Numbered from the stretch's first letter, positions 16,656 through 25,483 are shown. The stretch: 64,000 nt of DNA from Streptomyces aurantiacus (GCF_001418335.1 NZ_LIPP01000122.1:1-64000), one strand, 5' to 3'. The notes: a model not told the origin generated them from the sequence alone. Numbers and translations are program-made.

Positions 16656-16689
16656 TGTCAAGACCGACCGTTCTACCGTTTGGTACGCT
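16656..16689 (+). promoter_or_regulatory. Promoter/operator of first TetR gene
   Basis: TGTCAAGACCGACCGTTCTA (from 16656) resembles the operator core with one change. A -10-like TACGCT at 16684-16689 precedes the ATG at 16698 by 8 bases, implying a leaderless transcript whose promoter overlaps its own operator. Confidence 0.5.
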
Positions 16690-16697
16690 TGAGCACT

Positions 16698-17282
16698 ATG
16701 AGTCGGAGTAAAGAGGGCGGCAGCACCTCGGAGGCACGCGCCCAGCTGCTCAACACGGCAACCCGGATCTTCTACGCCGAGGGAATCCACTCCGTCGGCA
16801 TCGACCGGATCGTCGCGGAAGCACAGGGAACCCGGGCAACGCTGTACCGGCACTTCGCCAGCAAGGAAGACCTCGTCCTCGCCTACCTCGATCTGGCGGA
16901 CCGGGGCATCCGCGGCCAGGTCGCCGTCGCGCAGGCCAGCAGCCAGTCGGCGCCCGACCAGGTGCGCGCCGTCGCCAAATCCATCACCGAAGGCATCCGG
17001 TCCCCCGGGTTCCGCGGCTGCGCCTTCCTCAACGCAGCGGCCGAATACCCCGACGCCACCCGCCCGATCCACCAAGCCGTCCTGGCTCACCGGCAATGGT
17101 TCCTGAACACCGTCACAGACCTGCTGGCACAAACGGCCGACGCACCCGCCGACACCGCCGGCCGGCACTTCGTCATGCTCCGGGACGGCGCCATGGCAGC
17201 CGGTTGCCTCTTCGACCCCGAGCTGATCTCCGAAACCTTCCTGCACGGCGTCGAAGGAATTCTTCAGGCACGCGCCAACTGA
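16698..17282 (+). CDS. TetR/AcrR-family regulator (copy 1)
   Basis: 194-residue TetR regulator. The HTH is in residues about 12-55 (FYAEGIHSVGIDRIVAEAQG, then TRATLYRHFASKEDLVLAYL). The ligand domain contains GCAFLNAAAEYPD and HRQWFLNTV, typical of the LmrA/YxaF-like subgroup. No ribosome binding site precedes ATG 16698, so it is probably leaderless. It is a close paralogue of the next gene, which continues in the same direction after 242 bases. AACGTTC operators upstream suggest autorepression. Confidence 0.9.
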   Translation: MSRSKEGGSTSEARAQLLNTATRIFYAEGIHSVGIDRIVAEAQGTRATLYRHFASKEDLVLAYLDLADRGIRGQVAVAQASSQSAPDQVRAVAKSITEGIRSPGFRGCAFLNAAAEYPDATRPIHQAVLAHRQWFLNTVTDLLAQTADAPADTAGRHFVMLRDGAMAAGCLFDPELISETFLHGVEGILQARAN

Positions 17283-17400
17283 CACTGCGGTTGTGTAACT
17301 GCCATCGTGGGCGACACTGCAGATCTCCTCAGGTCGCCGAGAGGAACTCTCAAGGGCCACATCCATGGACGATCAGGAGTGGTCTGCATGTATCGCCGAC

Positions 17401-17422
17401 CTGTATGTAACGCTCACTATAC
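17401..17422. promoter_or_regulatory. Shared 22-bp motif, copy A
   Basis: CTGTATGTAACGCTCACT followed by ATAC, about 90 bases upstream of the second TetR promoter. It has a near-identical copy (21 of 22 bases) at 48279-48300, upstream of the aromatic-degradation operon. Its outer arms GTAT and ATAC are inverted, so it looks like a regulator binding site. Confidence 0.5.
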
Positions 17423-17492
17423 CCCGAAGCGAGCAGGGCGCAAGCAACTCACGCCCACCCAAGTCCACCACTCCCCCCCTCGGCACTATCAA

Positions 17493-17516
17493 GACCGAAC
17501 GTTCTATCTGCTACAA
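17493..17516 (+). promoter_or_regulatory. Promoter/operator of second TetR gene
   Basis: GACCGAACGTTCTA (17493-17506) carries the palindromic core GAACGTTC, and TACAAT at 17511-17516 is a near-consensus -10 box. The ATG follows 8 bases later, implying a leaderless transcript repressed by operator occupancy. Confidence 0.6.
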
Positions 17517-17524
17517 TCCTTGGC

Positions 17525-18115
17525 ATGGTGCGCAACGTATCCCCCGGCCGGCCGTCTGAAGCACGGTCCCGACTGCTCGACGCGGCCTGCCGGCTCTTCT
17601 ACGAGGAAGGCATCCACTCCGTCGGCGTCGACCGCATCGTCACAGAGGCTCAGGTGACACGAGCGACCTTCTACCGCCACTTCCCCAGCAAGGAAGACCT
17701 CGTCGTCGCCTACCTGGACGAGGCTCACCAGGCCGAGCGCAGCCGGGCCGACACGGCCGTCGCCGGCGGACTTCCGGCCGCCGACACCGTCAGGGCACTC
17801 AGCAGATCCATCGCCCAGGGCATCCAGTCCCCCGACTATCGCGGGTGCGCATTCATCAACGCCGTCGCCGAGTACCCCGACTCCGACCACCCGGTACACC
17901 AGGCCGTACTCGCCCACCGCCAATGGTTCCTCGACACCGTCGCAGGCCTGCTGGCCCAAATCCGGGAAGCACCCGCCGAAGCCGCCGCACAACACTTCGT
18001 GATGATGCGCGACGGTGCCACGGCCGCCGGCTGCCTGTTCGACCCCGAAATGGTCTGCGAAACCTTCTTGCACGGAGTCGAAGGACTCCTGCGGACACAC
18101 GCCACCACCCGCTGA
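17525..18115 (+). CDS. TetR/AcrR-family regulator (copy 2)
   Basis: 196-residue TetR regulator clearly paralogous to copy 1. The HTH reads FYEEGIHSVGVDRIVTEAQV, then TRATFYRHFPSKEDLVVAYL, and the ligand domain has GCAFINAVAEYPD and HRQWFLDTV. Recognition-helix residues are almost identical in the two copies, so they probably bind the same DNA. Differences are concentrated in the helices that should form the ligand pocket. It is probably leaderless and autoregulated through the operator overlapping its promoter. Confidence 0.9.
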   Translation: MVRNVSPGRPSEARSRLLDAACRLFYEEGIHSVGVDRIVTEAQVTRATFYRHFPSKEDLVVAYLDEAHQAERSRADTAVAGGLPAADTVRALSRSIAQGIQSPDYRGCAFINAVAEYPDSDHPVHQAVLAHRQWFLDTVAGLLAQIREAPAEAAAQHFVMMRDGATAAGCLFDPEMVCETFLHGVEGLLRTHATTR

Positions 18116-18295
18116 TCGGACGGGCGGACTCGACGCCGATCCCGAGCCGGTCACCCGTGCCGAAAGCAGAACCCTGCGGGTCGGCGCCCGCTTACGAAGC
18201 GTAGGAAAAATAGGCGACACTACCGTTGACGGTCGCCATCATTGAAGACCATCCTGTCCCAGGCGTGCGAGGAAGCCGCGACAGAGAGGTAGACA

Positions 18296-20089
18296 GTGAG
18301 ACTGAAACGGTTGACGACTGTGCTCACGGCGTTGCTGGCCATCGCCACCGCCACTGCCGGAACACCGACCGCGGCCACCGCGAGCGAAAGAGTGTCGCGA
18401 CCCGGCGAGTACGCCGGATACGCTCCCGTCCTCTACGACGAGTGGGTGCGCACCTCGCAGTACCTGCCCACCCGGGACGGCACCTGGCTTGCCGTCGACC
18501 TCTACCGTCCGGCCGTCGACGGCAAAGCGGTGGATCGGCCCTTCCCCGTCATCTGGGAGCACCAGCTCAGCAGGGCGTCGCGTGCCCCGGACGGATCGGT
18601 CAGCCTGCGTGGTGTCACCAGCGGGATGGCTGAACTCACCAAGTACGGCTACACGTTGGCGTACGTGGACCGCAGGGGCAACGGCGCCTCCTTCGGCACC
18701 ATGACGGGTTATCACTCACGTACGGAGGCCGCCGACGCGTACGACGTCACCGAGTGGCTGGCCGCGCAGTCGTGGAGCGACGGTCAGGTCGGGGTGTTCG
18801 GCTGTTCCAACACGGGCGACGCCGCGATGCAGGCGGCGACCGTGGGGGCACCCCATCTCAAGGCCGTCTTCGCGGGCAACTACTCGTTCCACAAGTACGA
18901 CGCCTTCCAGCGCGGAGGGATCCGGGCGAACTGGGGTGCCGGCCCCGCCCGCACCCGCGAGGAGGATCTGCGCAACCTGCCGGTCGACGCCGACAGCGGC
19001 GGCGCCCTGCTGCGTCGAGCGGTGGAGGAGCACCAGGCGAACACCTCCCTGCGGGACATGTGGCGGGCGGCCCCCTACCGGGACAGCCACGTCACCTCGG
19101 TCGGTACCCGGCCGTGGCGCGAGTACAGCGTCGCCACGTACAAGGAGGCGATCGAGCGCTCCGGTGTCCCCGTCTACAGCTTCGACGGCTGGGACGACGA
19201 CTTCCGCAAGGAGACCCTGGTCAGTGCGGCGACTCTGACGAACCCGCACAAGGTTCTCGTCGGCCCGTGGCCGCACTGCGGGAGCGAGGGGTTCGACATC
19301 GTCGCCGAGCAGCACCGGTTCTTCGACCACTGGCTCAAGGGCATCGACAACGGGATCATGCAGGAGCCGCCGGTCCACTACTACACGGGCTCCTCCCACG
19401 GCACGGGACAGTGGCGCGACGCGGCGCAGTGGCCGCCGAACCCGCGTGCGCGGCAGACGCGTTACTACCTGGGCGGCGCCGCGAGCGGCACCGTCGGCTC
19501 GGTCAACGACGGCACGCTGGGCCGCTCCGGGCCGCCGCACAGGCGCGGCGGCGGTGACGCGTACACCGTCGACTACTCGGTGAGCTGCCCGGAGCCGGTC
19601 GGTCTGGCGCAGACCTGCCCGCAGGACGAGAAGGGGCTGACCTACACGACCGCGCCGCTGAAGGACGATGTCGAACTCACCGGCCATCCCGAGGTCTCGC
19701 TGCACCTGTCGTCCTCCGCACCCGACGGCAACGTCTTCGCCTATCTCTCCGACGTCGCCCCGGACGGCACCGTGCGCATCCTCACCGACGGCCGGCTCCG
19801 CCTGGCTCTGCGCAGCACACAGCGGGCGCCCTACGACGTGCTCGGCACGCCGTGGCACCGCGGCGACGCGCGGGACGCCGAACCGATGCCCGCGGGCCGG
19901 GCCGAGCGCGTCGACTTCGACATGCTGCCCCTCTCGTCGGTGGTGTCCGCCGGGCACCGGCTGCGGGTCACGATCACCGGGGCCGACGTACGGGAGAGCA
20001 ACCGCACCGAAGTGAGCCCGGCCCCCGTGTACACGGTGCACCGCGAGCCCGCGCGGGCGTCGTCGATCACCCTCCCGGTCGTGCGGTGA
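18296..20089 (+). CDS. Exported CocE/NonD family X-Pro dipeptidyl-peptidase-like hydrolase
   Basis: 597-residue secreted serine hydrolase. It has a signal peptide (residues 1-30, RLTTVLTALLAIATATAG). The CocE-type N-terminal region has RDGTWLAVDLYRP and catalytic Ser171 in GVFGCSNTGD. A likely catalytic Asp is in SFDGWDDDF and a His in VGPWPHCGSEG. The C-terminal jelly-roll domain (about 450-597) has ELTGHPEVSLHLSSSAPDGN and VSAGHRLRVTITGADV. The family hydrolyses esters, amides or X-Pro dipeptides. GTG 18296 has GAGAGGT upstream. A second exported hydrolase follows after 84 bases. Confidence 0.88.
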   Translation: MRLKRLTTVLTALLAIATATAGTPTAATASERVSRPGEYAGYAPVLYDEWVRTSQYLPTRDGTWLAVDLYRPAVDGKAVDRPFPVIWEHQLSRASRAPDGSVSLRGVTSGMAELTKYGYTLAYVDRRGNGASFGTMTGYHSRTEAADAYDVTEWLAAQSWSDGQVGVFGCSNTGDAAMQAATVGAPHLKAVFAGNYSFHKYDAFQRGGIRANWGAGPARTREEDLRNLPVDADSGGALLRRAVEEHQANTSLRDMWRAAPYRDSHVTSVGTRPWREYSVATYKEAIERSGVPVYSFDGWDDDFRKETLVSAATLTNPHKVLVGPWPHCGSEGFDIVAEQHRFFDHWLKGIDNGIMQEPPVHYYTGSSHGTGQWRDAAQWPPNPRARQTRYYLGGAASGTVGSVNDGTLGRSGPPHRRGGGDAYTVDYSVSCPEPVGLAQTCPQDEKGLTYTTAPLKDDVELTGHPEVSLHLSSSAPDGNVFAYLSDVAPDGTVRILTDGRLRLALRSTQRAPYDVLGTPWHRGDARDAEPMPAGRAERVDFDMLPLSSVVSAGHRLRVTITGADVRESNRTEVSPAPVYTVHREPARASSITLPVVR

Positions 20090-20173
20090 ACTCCGGCGGG
20101 ACGACGGCGTTCACCGCACGACATGCCCCATGCCCCCGTATGGAAAATCACCACGCCGAAGAGGAGAACCACG

Positions 20174-21568
20174 ATGGCAAGAGGGCTGCGTAACGCCGCC
20201 GCCGTGTGTCTGGCGACAGCCGGGGTGGCGGCGCTCGCCGCCCCGGCCGCGGGAGCCGCCGCGCGCGGCACCGGACCGTGCCCCGCCGGAAGCCCCGCCG
20301 GGGTGACCTGCGCCGGCGGTGAACTGGCCGACGGCACGCCCTACCGGTTCGTGGTCCCCGACCACTGGAACGGCACCGTGATCGTCGACCTGGACTTCGC
20401 CGGCCGCGCGCCCGGCGAGCCGCTGACCGCGGAACTCACCGACCGCGGTTACGCGGTCGGTGGCACCACCCGCGACGTCACGGGCTGGCGCATCGCCGCC
20501 GCCATCGACAACCAGGCATCGGCACTCGAACGGTTCGAGGAGGCCGTCGGCCACCCCCGGTGGGCCATCGCCTCGGGACGCTCGATGGGCGGGTTCGTCT
20601 CGGCGGGCGTCGCGCAGGTCCACCCGGACGCCTTCGACGCCGCGGTTCCCTTCTGCGGTGGCCTCGGCGGCTCCGTCGGGCAGTGGAATCAGAAACTGGA
20701 CACCGTCTTCACCCTCAAGGAACTGCTCTTCGCCGGCAGCCCACTGCCCGTCACGAAGATCCCGGCGGACACCCAACAGGCCACCCGCGACTGGCAGTCG
20801 GCGCTCGGCACGGCCCAGGCGGCCCCGGCGGGCCGGGCCCGGATCGCGCTGGCCGCGGCGATCGGGCAGTTGCCGGGCTGGGGTCAGGACGCCGCGGGCG
20901 GCGCGACGCCCATGCCCGCCCCCGGCGACACGGACGCGATCCAGGAGGGCATGTACCTCACACTCGCCGGCGGCTTCCAGCCGTACATCGGCCAGTCGAT
21001 GAGCAGCCGGCGGTCCATCGAGACGCTGGCGGGCGGCAACCCGTCGTGGAACACGGGTGTCGACTACGCCCGGCAGTTCTCCGCGGCGAGCGCGGAGCAG
21101 CAGCGGACGGTCCGGGAGCTGTACTCCCGCGCGGGCCTCGACCTGCGTGCGGACCTGCGGACCCTGGCCCGGGCGCCGAGGATCACGGCCGACCCGTCCG
21201 CGGTGACGTACCTGGAGAAGGGCATCGTCTTCGACGGCGACCTGAAGATCCCGGTGCTCACGGTCAACGCGATCGGCGATCAGATCTCCACCGTCGCCCA
21301 GCAGCAGTCCTACGGAGCAGCGGTGCACAAGGCCGGGAAGACGGCGCTGCTGCGGCAGAGTTACGTACGGACGGTCGGGCACTGCACCTTCACGACCGGG
21401 GAACAGGTCGCGGCGATCACGGTGATGGCGAAGCGGCTGACCACCGGGCGCTGGTCCGACACGGCCACCGCGGGCAACCTGAACCGGCTCACCGCGGCGG
21501 CCGGCGAAGACCACGGCCGCTACCTGCACTACCAGCCGCCGGTCTTCAACCGCCCCTACGTCGGCTGA
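20174..21568 (+). CDS. Exported alpha/beta hydrolase
   Basis: 464-residue protein with a signal peptide (residues 1-30, AAAVCLATAGVAALAAPAAG). The nucleophile elbow is GRSMGG with Ser137, and a candidate catalytic His is in RTVGHCTFTTGEQ near residue 400. Between them is a long insert (residues about 170-330), as in large polyester- or peptide-active hydrolases, but no named family was recognised with confidence. ATG 20174 has GAGGAG upstream. It probably shares a transcript with the CocE-like gene and ends at a strong terminator. Confidence 0.8.
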   Translation: MARGLRNAAAVCLATAGVAALAAPAAGAAARGTGPCPAGSPAGVTCAGGELADGTPYRFVVPDHWNGTVIVDLDFAGRAPGEPLTAELTDRGYAVGGTTRDVTGWRIAAAIDNQASALERFEEAVGHPRWAIASGRSMGGFVSAGVAQVHPDAFDAAVPFCGGLGGSVGQWNQKLDTVFTLKELLFAGSPLPVTKIPADTQQATRDWQSALGTAQAAPAGRARIALAAAIGQLPGWGQDAAGGATPMPAPGDTDAIQEGMYLTLAGGFQPYIGQSMSSRRSIETLAGGNPSWNTGVDYARQFSAASAEQQRTVRELYSRAGLDLRADLRTLARAPRITADPSAVTYLEKGIVFDGDLKIPVLTVNAIGDQISTVAQQQSYGAAVHKAGKTALLRQSYVRTVGHCTFTTGEQVAAITVMAKRLTTGRWSDTATAGNLNRLTAAAGEDHGRYLHYQPPVFNRPYVG

Positions 21569-21590
21569 CGTCGGCCGACCTTCGTGGATC

Positions 21591-21631
21591 GCACAGGGCC
21601 TGCCGGACGAGCGTCCGGCAGGGCCCTGTGC
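21591..21631. terminator. Bidirectional terminator
   Basis: An 18-bp stem (GCACAGGGCCTGCCGGAC with its complement carrying one bulged G) and a GAGC loop. It lies between the stop of the exported hydrolase and the stop of the convergent MFS gene. Confidence 0.85.
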
Positions 21632-21643
21632 GGTCCGGTACGG

Positions 21644-23131
21644 CTACCCGCGCGGGTCGAGCGGGGTCTCGCGGACCAGCAGCACGGCGGCGAGGGCGGC
21701 CGCCGCGAGCGGTACGGCCACGAGGAAGACGGATGCCAGCCCCGCCGTGTAGGAGGCCCGTACGGAGTCGGCGACCTGGGCGGGCAGCGCGGCGACGGCC
21801 TCGGGAGTGCCGAGCAGTGCGCGCGAGTCCTGGCCCGGCGGCAGACCGGAGCGCAGCCGGGCCGAGATCATCGCGCCGAAGGCGGCCACGCCGACGGCCC
21901 CGCCCAGGGTGCGGCTGAAGGTGGCCACCGCTCCCGCCACCCCGACGTCGCAGGCGTCGACGGCGTTCTGTGCGACCAGCACCAGCACCTGCTGCGTCAG
22001 CCCGGTACCCAGGCCCAGTACGGCCATGGCACCGGCGAGCCACCACGGGGAGGTGTCCGGGGCGATCGGCGACAGCAGGACGGCGCCGACCGTCACCAGG
22101 GCGCAGCCGACCACGGGGAAGACCTTCCAGTGACCGGTTCTGTTGATGAGGTATCCGGACAGCGCCGACGCGGTGATCATCGTGCCGACCTGAGGCAGCA
22201 TCAGCAGGCCCGCCGAGGTTGCGTCGTGGCCCCGGACCACCTGGAGGTACTGGGGCAGATAGATGACGCCGCCGAACATGACCGCGCCGACCAGGAAGCT
22301 CGTCGCGCACGCCACGGCGAGGCCGGGTCGGGCGAACAGCCTGGGCGGCAGGATCGGGTCGGCGGCACGCCGCTCGTGCCGCACGCAAGCCACCGCGAGC
22401 AGGAGCACACCACCGCCGAGCGCGAACGTGGGCCGGGAGGACCACGGCCAGGCACTGCCGCCCGCCGACAGCAGCACGACGAGGCCCGAGGTACCGGCCG
22501 CGAGCAGCGCGCCGCCGAGGACGTCGACACCGCCGAGGGGTGTCTTGGGGACGTGGTGCGGTGCGAGCCGGACCAGGAGCGCGGCGACCAGGGCCACGGG
22601 TATCACGCCGAGGAAGCACCAGCGCCAGCCGAGGCCGGGCAGGCCGACGAACAGCCCGCCGATGAGCGGTCCGGCGACCGAGGCGGTACCGAACGCCACC
22701 CCGAACCAGCCGGTGTAGAGCCCTCGTTGCCTGGCCGGCACCAGTGAGGCGACGAGGGCGTTGGTGAGCGCGAGGATGCCGCCGGCTCCCGCGCCCTGGA
22801 AGGCGCGTCCGGCGATGAGCACGCTCATCGCCGGTGCGCAGCCCGCCAGCAGGGAACCGGCCACGAACACGCCGAGGGCGGCCAGGAGCAGGGGTCGGGG
22901 CCCTCTGCGGTCGGCGGCCTTGCCCCACAGCGGGGCGGCCACGGTCATGGTGAGCAGGGCGGCGCTCGCCACCCACGGCACCTGGTCCTGGCCGCCCAGT
23001 TCGCCGGCGATCGTCGGCAGGGCGATGCCGACGATCGTGTTGGTGAGGGAGCCGACGAACAGCGCGGCGAGGGCGCCGGAGAGCACCGCCCGCATCGAGG
23101 GCGCCGCCGGGTCAGTCACCGGCGTGGACAC
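21644..23131 (-). CDS. MFS transporter, DHA2 (14-TM) drug/metabolite exporter
   Basis: 495-residue major facilitator protein with about 14 predicted membrane segments. Motif A is GKAADRRGPRP (loop 2-3) and motif C-like GFGTASVAGPLIGG sits in segment 5, as in proton-coupled EmrB/QacA-type exporters. The GTG start at 23131 overlaps the end of the preceding gene by 20 bases; ATG 23095 is an alternative. It is the last gene of the eight-gene unit and may export a product, by-product or overflow metabolite of the CoA pathway. Confidence 0.88.
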   Translation of the reverse strand: MSTPVTDPAAPSMRAVLSGALAALFVGSLTNTIVGIALPTIAGELGGQDQVPWVASAALLTMTVAAPLWGKAADRRGPRPLLLAALGVFVAGSLLAGCAPAMSVLIAGRAFQGAGAGGILALTNALVASLVPARQRGLYTGWFGVAFGTASVAGPLIGGLFVGLPGLGWRWCFLGVIPVALVAALLVRLAPHHVPKTPLGGVDVLGGALLAAGTSGLVVLLSAGGSAWPWSSRPTFALGGGVLLLAVACVRHERRAADPILPPRLFARPGLAVACATSFLVGAVMFGGVIYLPQYLQVVRGHDATSAGLLMLPQVGTMITASALSGYLINRTGHWKVFPVVGCALVTVGAVLLSPIAPDTSPWWLAGAMAVLGLGTGLTQQVLVLVAQNAVDACDVGVAGAVATFSRTLGGAVGVAAFGAMISARLRSGLPPGQDSRALLGTPEAVAALPAQVADSVRASYTAGLASVFLVAVPLAAAALAAVLLVRETPLDPRG

Positions 23132-24362
23132 GCCGTTCGAGCCAGTCGCCGACGGTGCGGGTGAGGGCGTCGCCGTCGGCGCTGCGCGCGTCCACGTTGT
23201 CGGCGTGCAGTTCGAGTACCGGGATTCCGGCGGCTTCCAGCGCGCGGGTGGTGAAGTAGCTGCCCCGCGCGTCCTCGGAGACCAGGTGCACGACCCCGTC
23301 GACGCCGTGGTGGCGTGCCTCCTTCACGTACCACTCCGCCGACCAGGGCGGGGTGTACAGCTGGTCGGAGAAGGCGGCGAAGCGGGCGGCGAGGGCACGC
23401 AGCGGGTCGCCGCCGTAGCGCAGGTAGCCGTCGGCCGCGATGGCGAGGTACATGGACCAGACGAAGACCGCGCCGTGGCTCTCCTCGAAGCGGCGGTAGA
23501 AGTCGAGGTCGAACCAGAGTCCGCGGCCGATCCACATCAGCCGGGCCCGTTCACCTGGGCAGACGGCGGTGCCCGCGGACACACGTTCGGCCACCTCGTC
23601 GTGGAAGGCGCGGGCGGCGTCGCGCGCCCAGACGGTGCCGCGGTGCCACTGCGGGATCATCACGCTGGGGATGCTGTCGTTGACCGGCAGGGGGCAGGGG
23701 CGGGCGCGGGCGATCAGGTCGCGGGTGCGGCGGTTCCACTCCTGCTGTTCGTTGACGAGGTCCATGACCTCGGCGAAGCGGGTCTCGGAGAAGACCCGTC
23801 CGGTGGTCTGCTCCAGGAACCTGATGAGCCCTTCGAGTTCGCCGGTCATCAGGTCCAGTCGGTCGCTGCCGACGGCCTGTTCCCAGTCGCGCGGCATCAG
23901 TTCCCACCAGCGCGTCGGGACGTCGTTCTCCGCGGCGCTCTCCAGCGGGTAGAAGGAGACGCCGGGCTGGGTGTCCCAGATGTCGAAGATCTTGCGGGAC
24001 ACGTCGCCCGTGGTCTCCGCGAGCACGATGGTGGGCCGGGGCAGGCCGCCCCAGGGCGCGTCGGCCGGGTCGGGGTCGAAGGCGGAGGCCAGCGGGATGG
24101 AGCTGTACTGCTCGCTGTCGTCGGGGTAACCGCGCTCAGCCAGGAGGCCGAGGTAGTCCTGGGCGCGTCGTTTGGCCGTGACGATCGAGGACCACCACTG
24201 GTTGACGACGTACGGGATGCCCATCGTGCGGAAGATCTCCTGCGGGGCGTCGGCGTTGACCAGCGCGAGGTCCCCGCCTTGGGCCGCTTCCTTCCTGAGG
24301 TCGGCGAACCACTGCCGCTGGTAGGCGGTCGCCGCCGACGCGGAGGCGAGTCGGGCGTTCAC
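23112..24362 (-). CDS. 2-hydroxyacyl-CoA dehydratase family subunit (HgdB/BcrB-like), cysteine-poor
   Basis: 416-residue protein with the layout of the HgdB/BcrB/FldC family. The N-terminal half has DAPQEIFRTMGIPYVVNQWW (residues 38-57) and TIVLAETTGD (111-120). The C-terminal half has RARLMWIGRGLWFDLDF (271-288) and GVDGVVHLVSEDARGSY, then GIPVLELHADNVD. Characterised members bind a [4Fe-4S] cluster through conserved cysteines. Here only Cys223 and Cys268 exist, neither at an expected ligand position (QYSSIP, AETTGD and VSEDA replace them). The GTG start overlaps the stop of its partner (GTGA). Confidence 0.75.
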   Translation of the reverse strand: MNARLASASAATAYQRQWFADLRKEAAQGGDLALVNADAPQEIFRTMGIPYVVNQWWSSIVTAKRRAQDYLGLLAERGYPDDSEQYSSIPLASAFDPDPADAPWGGLPRPTIVLAETTGDVSRKIFDIWDTQPGVSFYPLESAAENDVPTRWWELMPRDWEQAVGSDRLDLMTGELEGLIRFLEQTTGRVFSETRFAEVMDLVNEQQEWNRRTRDLIARARPCPLPVNDSIPSVMIPQWHRGTVWARDAARAFHDEVAERVSAGTAVCPGERARLMWIGRGLWFDLDFYRRFEESHGAVFVWSMYLAIAADGYLRYGGDPLRALAARFAAFSDQLYTPPWSAEWYVKEARHHGVDGVVHLVSEDARGSYFTTRALEAAGIPVLELHADNVDARSADGDALTRTVGDWLERRVHAGD

Positions 24363-25483
24363 CGGGCCACCGCCGCGTGCGGGCGCAGCCCCGTCAGTGC
24401 CTGGACGGCCTCGTCGTCCAGGGCGCCGTACGGCTGCCGGCTCAGCAGGACGGACGGCAGTCCGGTCGCCGCCCGTTGGGCCGGGTAGTCCCAGCGTGGG
24501 GCGTCGTCGTGCACCCGGGCGTAGCAGACCAGGGCCTCGGCGCCGCAGTCCTGTGCCGCCCGCCGGGTGTGCTCGGCGCGGTCGCGGATCGACGCGCGGG
24601 GTGCGGTGGGCCCGTTGTACTGGTAGCGCTCGGCGAGCGCGTCCTCGGTCGGGGCCGCGGTCCGGCGCAGCGACAGCAGGTCGCCCCAGTCGTGGTCCTC
24701 GCCGACGACGAGCAGGCCCGCGTCCTCCAGGGCCGTGTAGACGTGGGCGGTGTCGTGCGGGCTTCCGGTGACGAACACGCGGTGTCCTTCGTGCTCGGGC
24801 AGGAGGTCCGCCTCGGTGAGCAGTTCTTCGAGCAGTGCGGTGGCGCGGTCGGCGGGCAGTGCCGTCGTCGCGGCGACGACGGACAGCGCCTGGGCGCCGG
24901 TGAGTCGCGCGGGGCGCAGCCGGCGCAGTGCGGCGACCCGGGTGAGCAGGTCGCGCAGCCGCTCGTGGACGGCGATCGCGTCGGCGAGTGCGGCGTCGTC
25001 GATCGACCGTCCTGCCCAGGTCTCGACGGTGGCACGCAACTGGCGGAGTTTGGCGCGCACATAGCGGGTGGTCGTGCGGTGCGGCAGGTGCAGTACGTCG
25101 ACCAGGTGCACCGGCGGCAGCGCCGAGGCCAGGTCCACGCGCCGCAGTTCGCGCAGTGCGTAGAACAGCCGCAGGGACGCCTCGCAGTCCCGGGAGACGA
25201 CGATGCCGTCCAGTGGTCCGAAGTCGTGGTCGAGCAGGCGGGTGAGGACGGAGCGCGCGACGGGGTCGAGGCCGGTTCCGAGGTACCGGTCGCCTGCCGT
25301 GCTCGGGGTGCCGGGGCTGCCGGACAGGCGCAGGGGCAGCAGGCCCGCCGCGGTGATGTACTCGACGGGGACGTCGGCGCCGACGTAGCCGATCACTGCG
25401 CCGTGGTGGCGTGCTCGCCAGTCGTCGGCGGCCGTGCGGCGGTCGGTGCCGTGGGAGGTGAGCTGCGCGAGGGCAGCGGACAT
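24359..25483 (-). CDS. 2-hydroxyacyl-CoA dehydratase family subunit, partner protein
   Basis: 374-residue protein of the same superfamily. VIGYVGADVPVEYITAAGLL (residues 30-49) is the typical N-terminal motif. GLDPVARSVL (71-80) occupies the usual LCPxxRS place, with Asp73 for the first cysteine. GIVVSRDCEAS keeps Cys100 at the second position. ALVCYARVHDD puts His325 near the third. ATG has GGAGG upstream. No activator ATPase (HgdC/BcrA type) is encoded nearby. With the following gene it probably forms a heterodimer acting on an acyl-CoA. Confidence 0.72.
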   Translation of the reverse strand: MSAALAQLTSHGTDRRTAADDWRARHHGAVIGYVGADVPVEYITAAGLLPLRLSGSPGTPSTAGDRYLGTGLDPVARSVLTRLLDHDFGPLDGIVVSRDCEASLRLFYALRELRRVDLASALPPVHLVDVLHLPHRTTTRYVRAKLRQLRATVETWAGRSIDDAALADAIAVHERLRDLLTRVAALRRLRPARLTGAQALSVVAATTALPADRATALLEELLTEADLLPEHEGHRVFVTGSPHDTAHVYTALEDAGLLVVGEDHDWGDLLSLRRTAAPTEDALAERYQYNGPTAPRASIRDRAEHTRRAAQDCGAEALVCYARVHDDAPRWDYPAQRAATGLPSVLLSRQPYGALDDEAVQALTGLRPHAAVAR

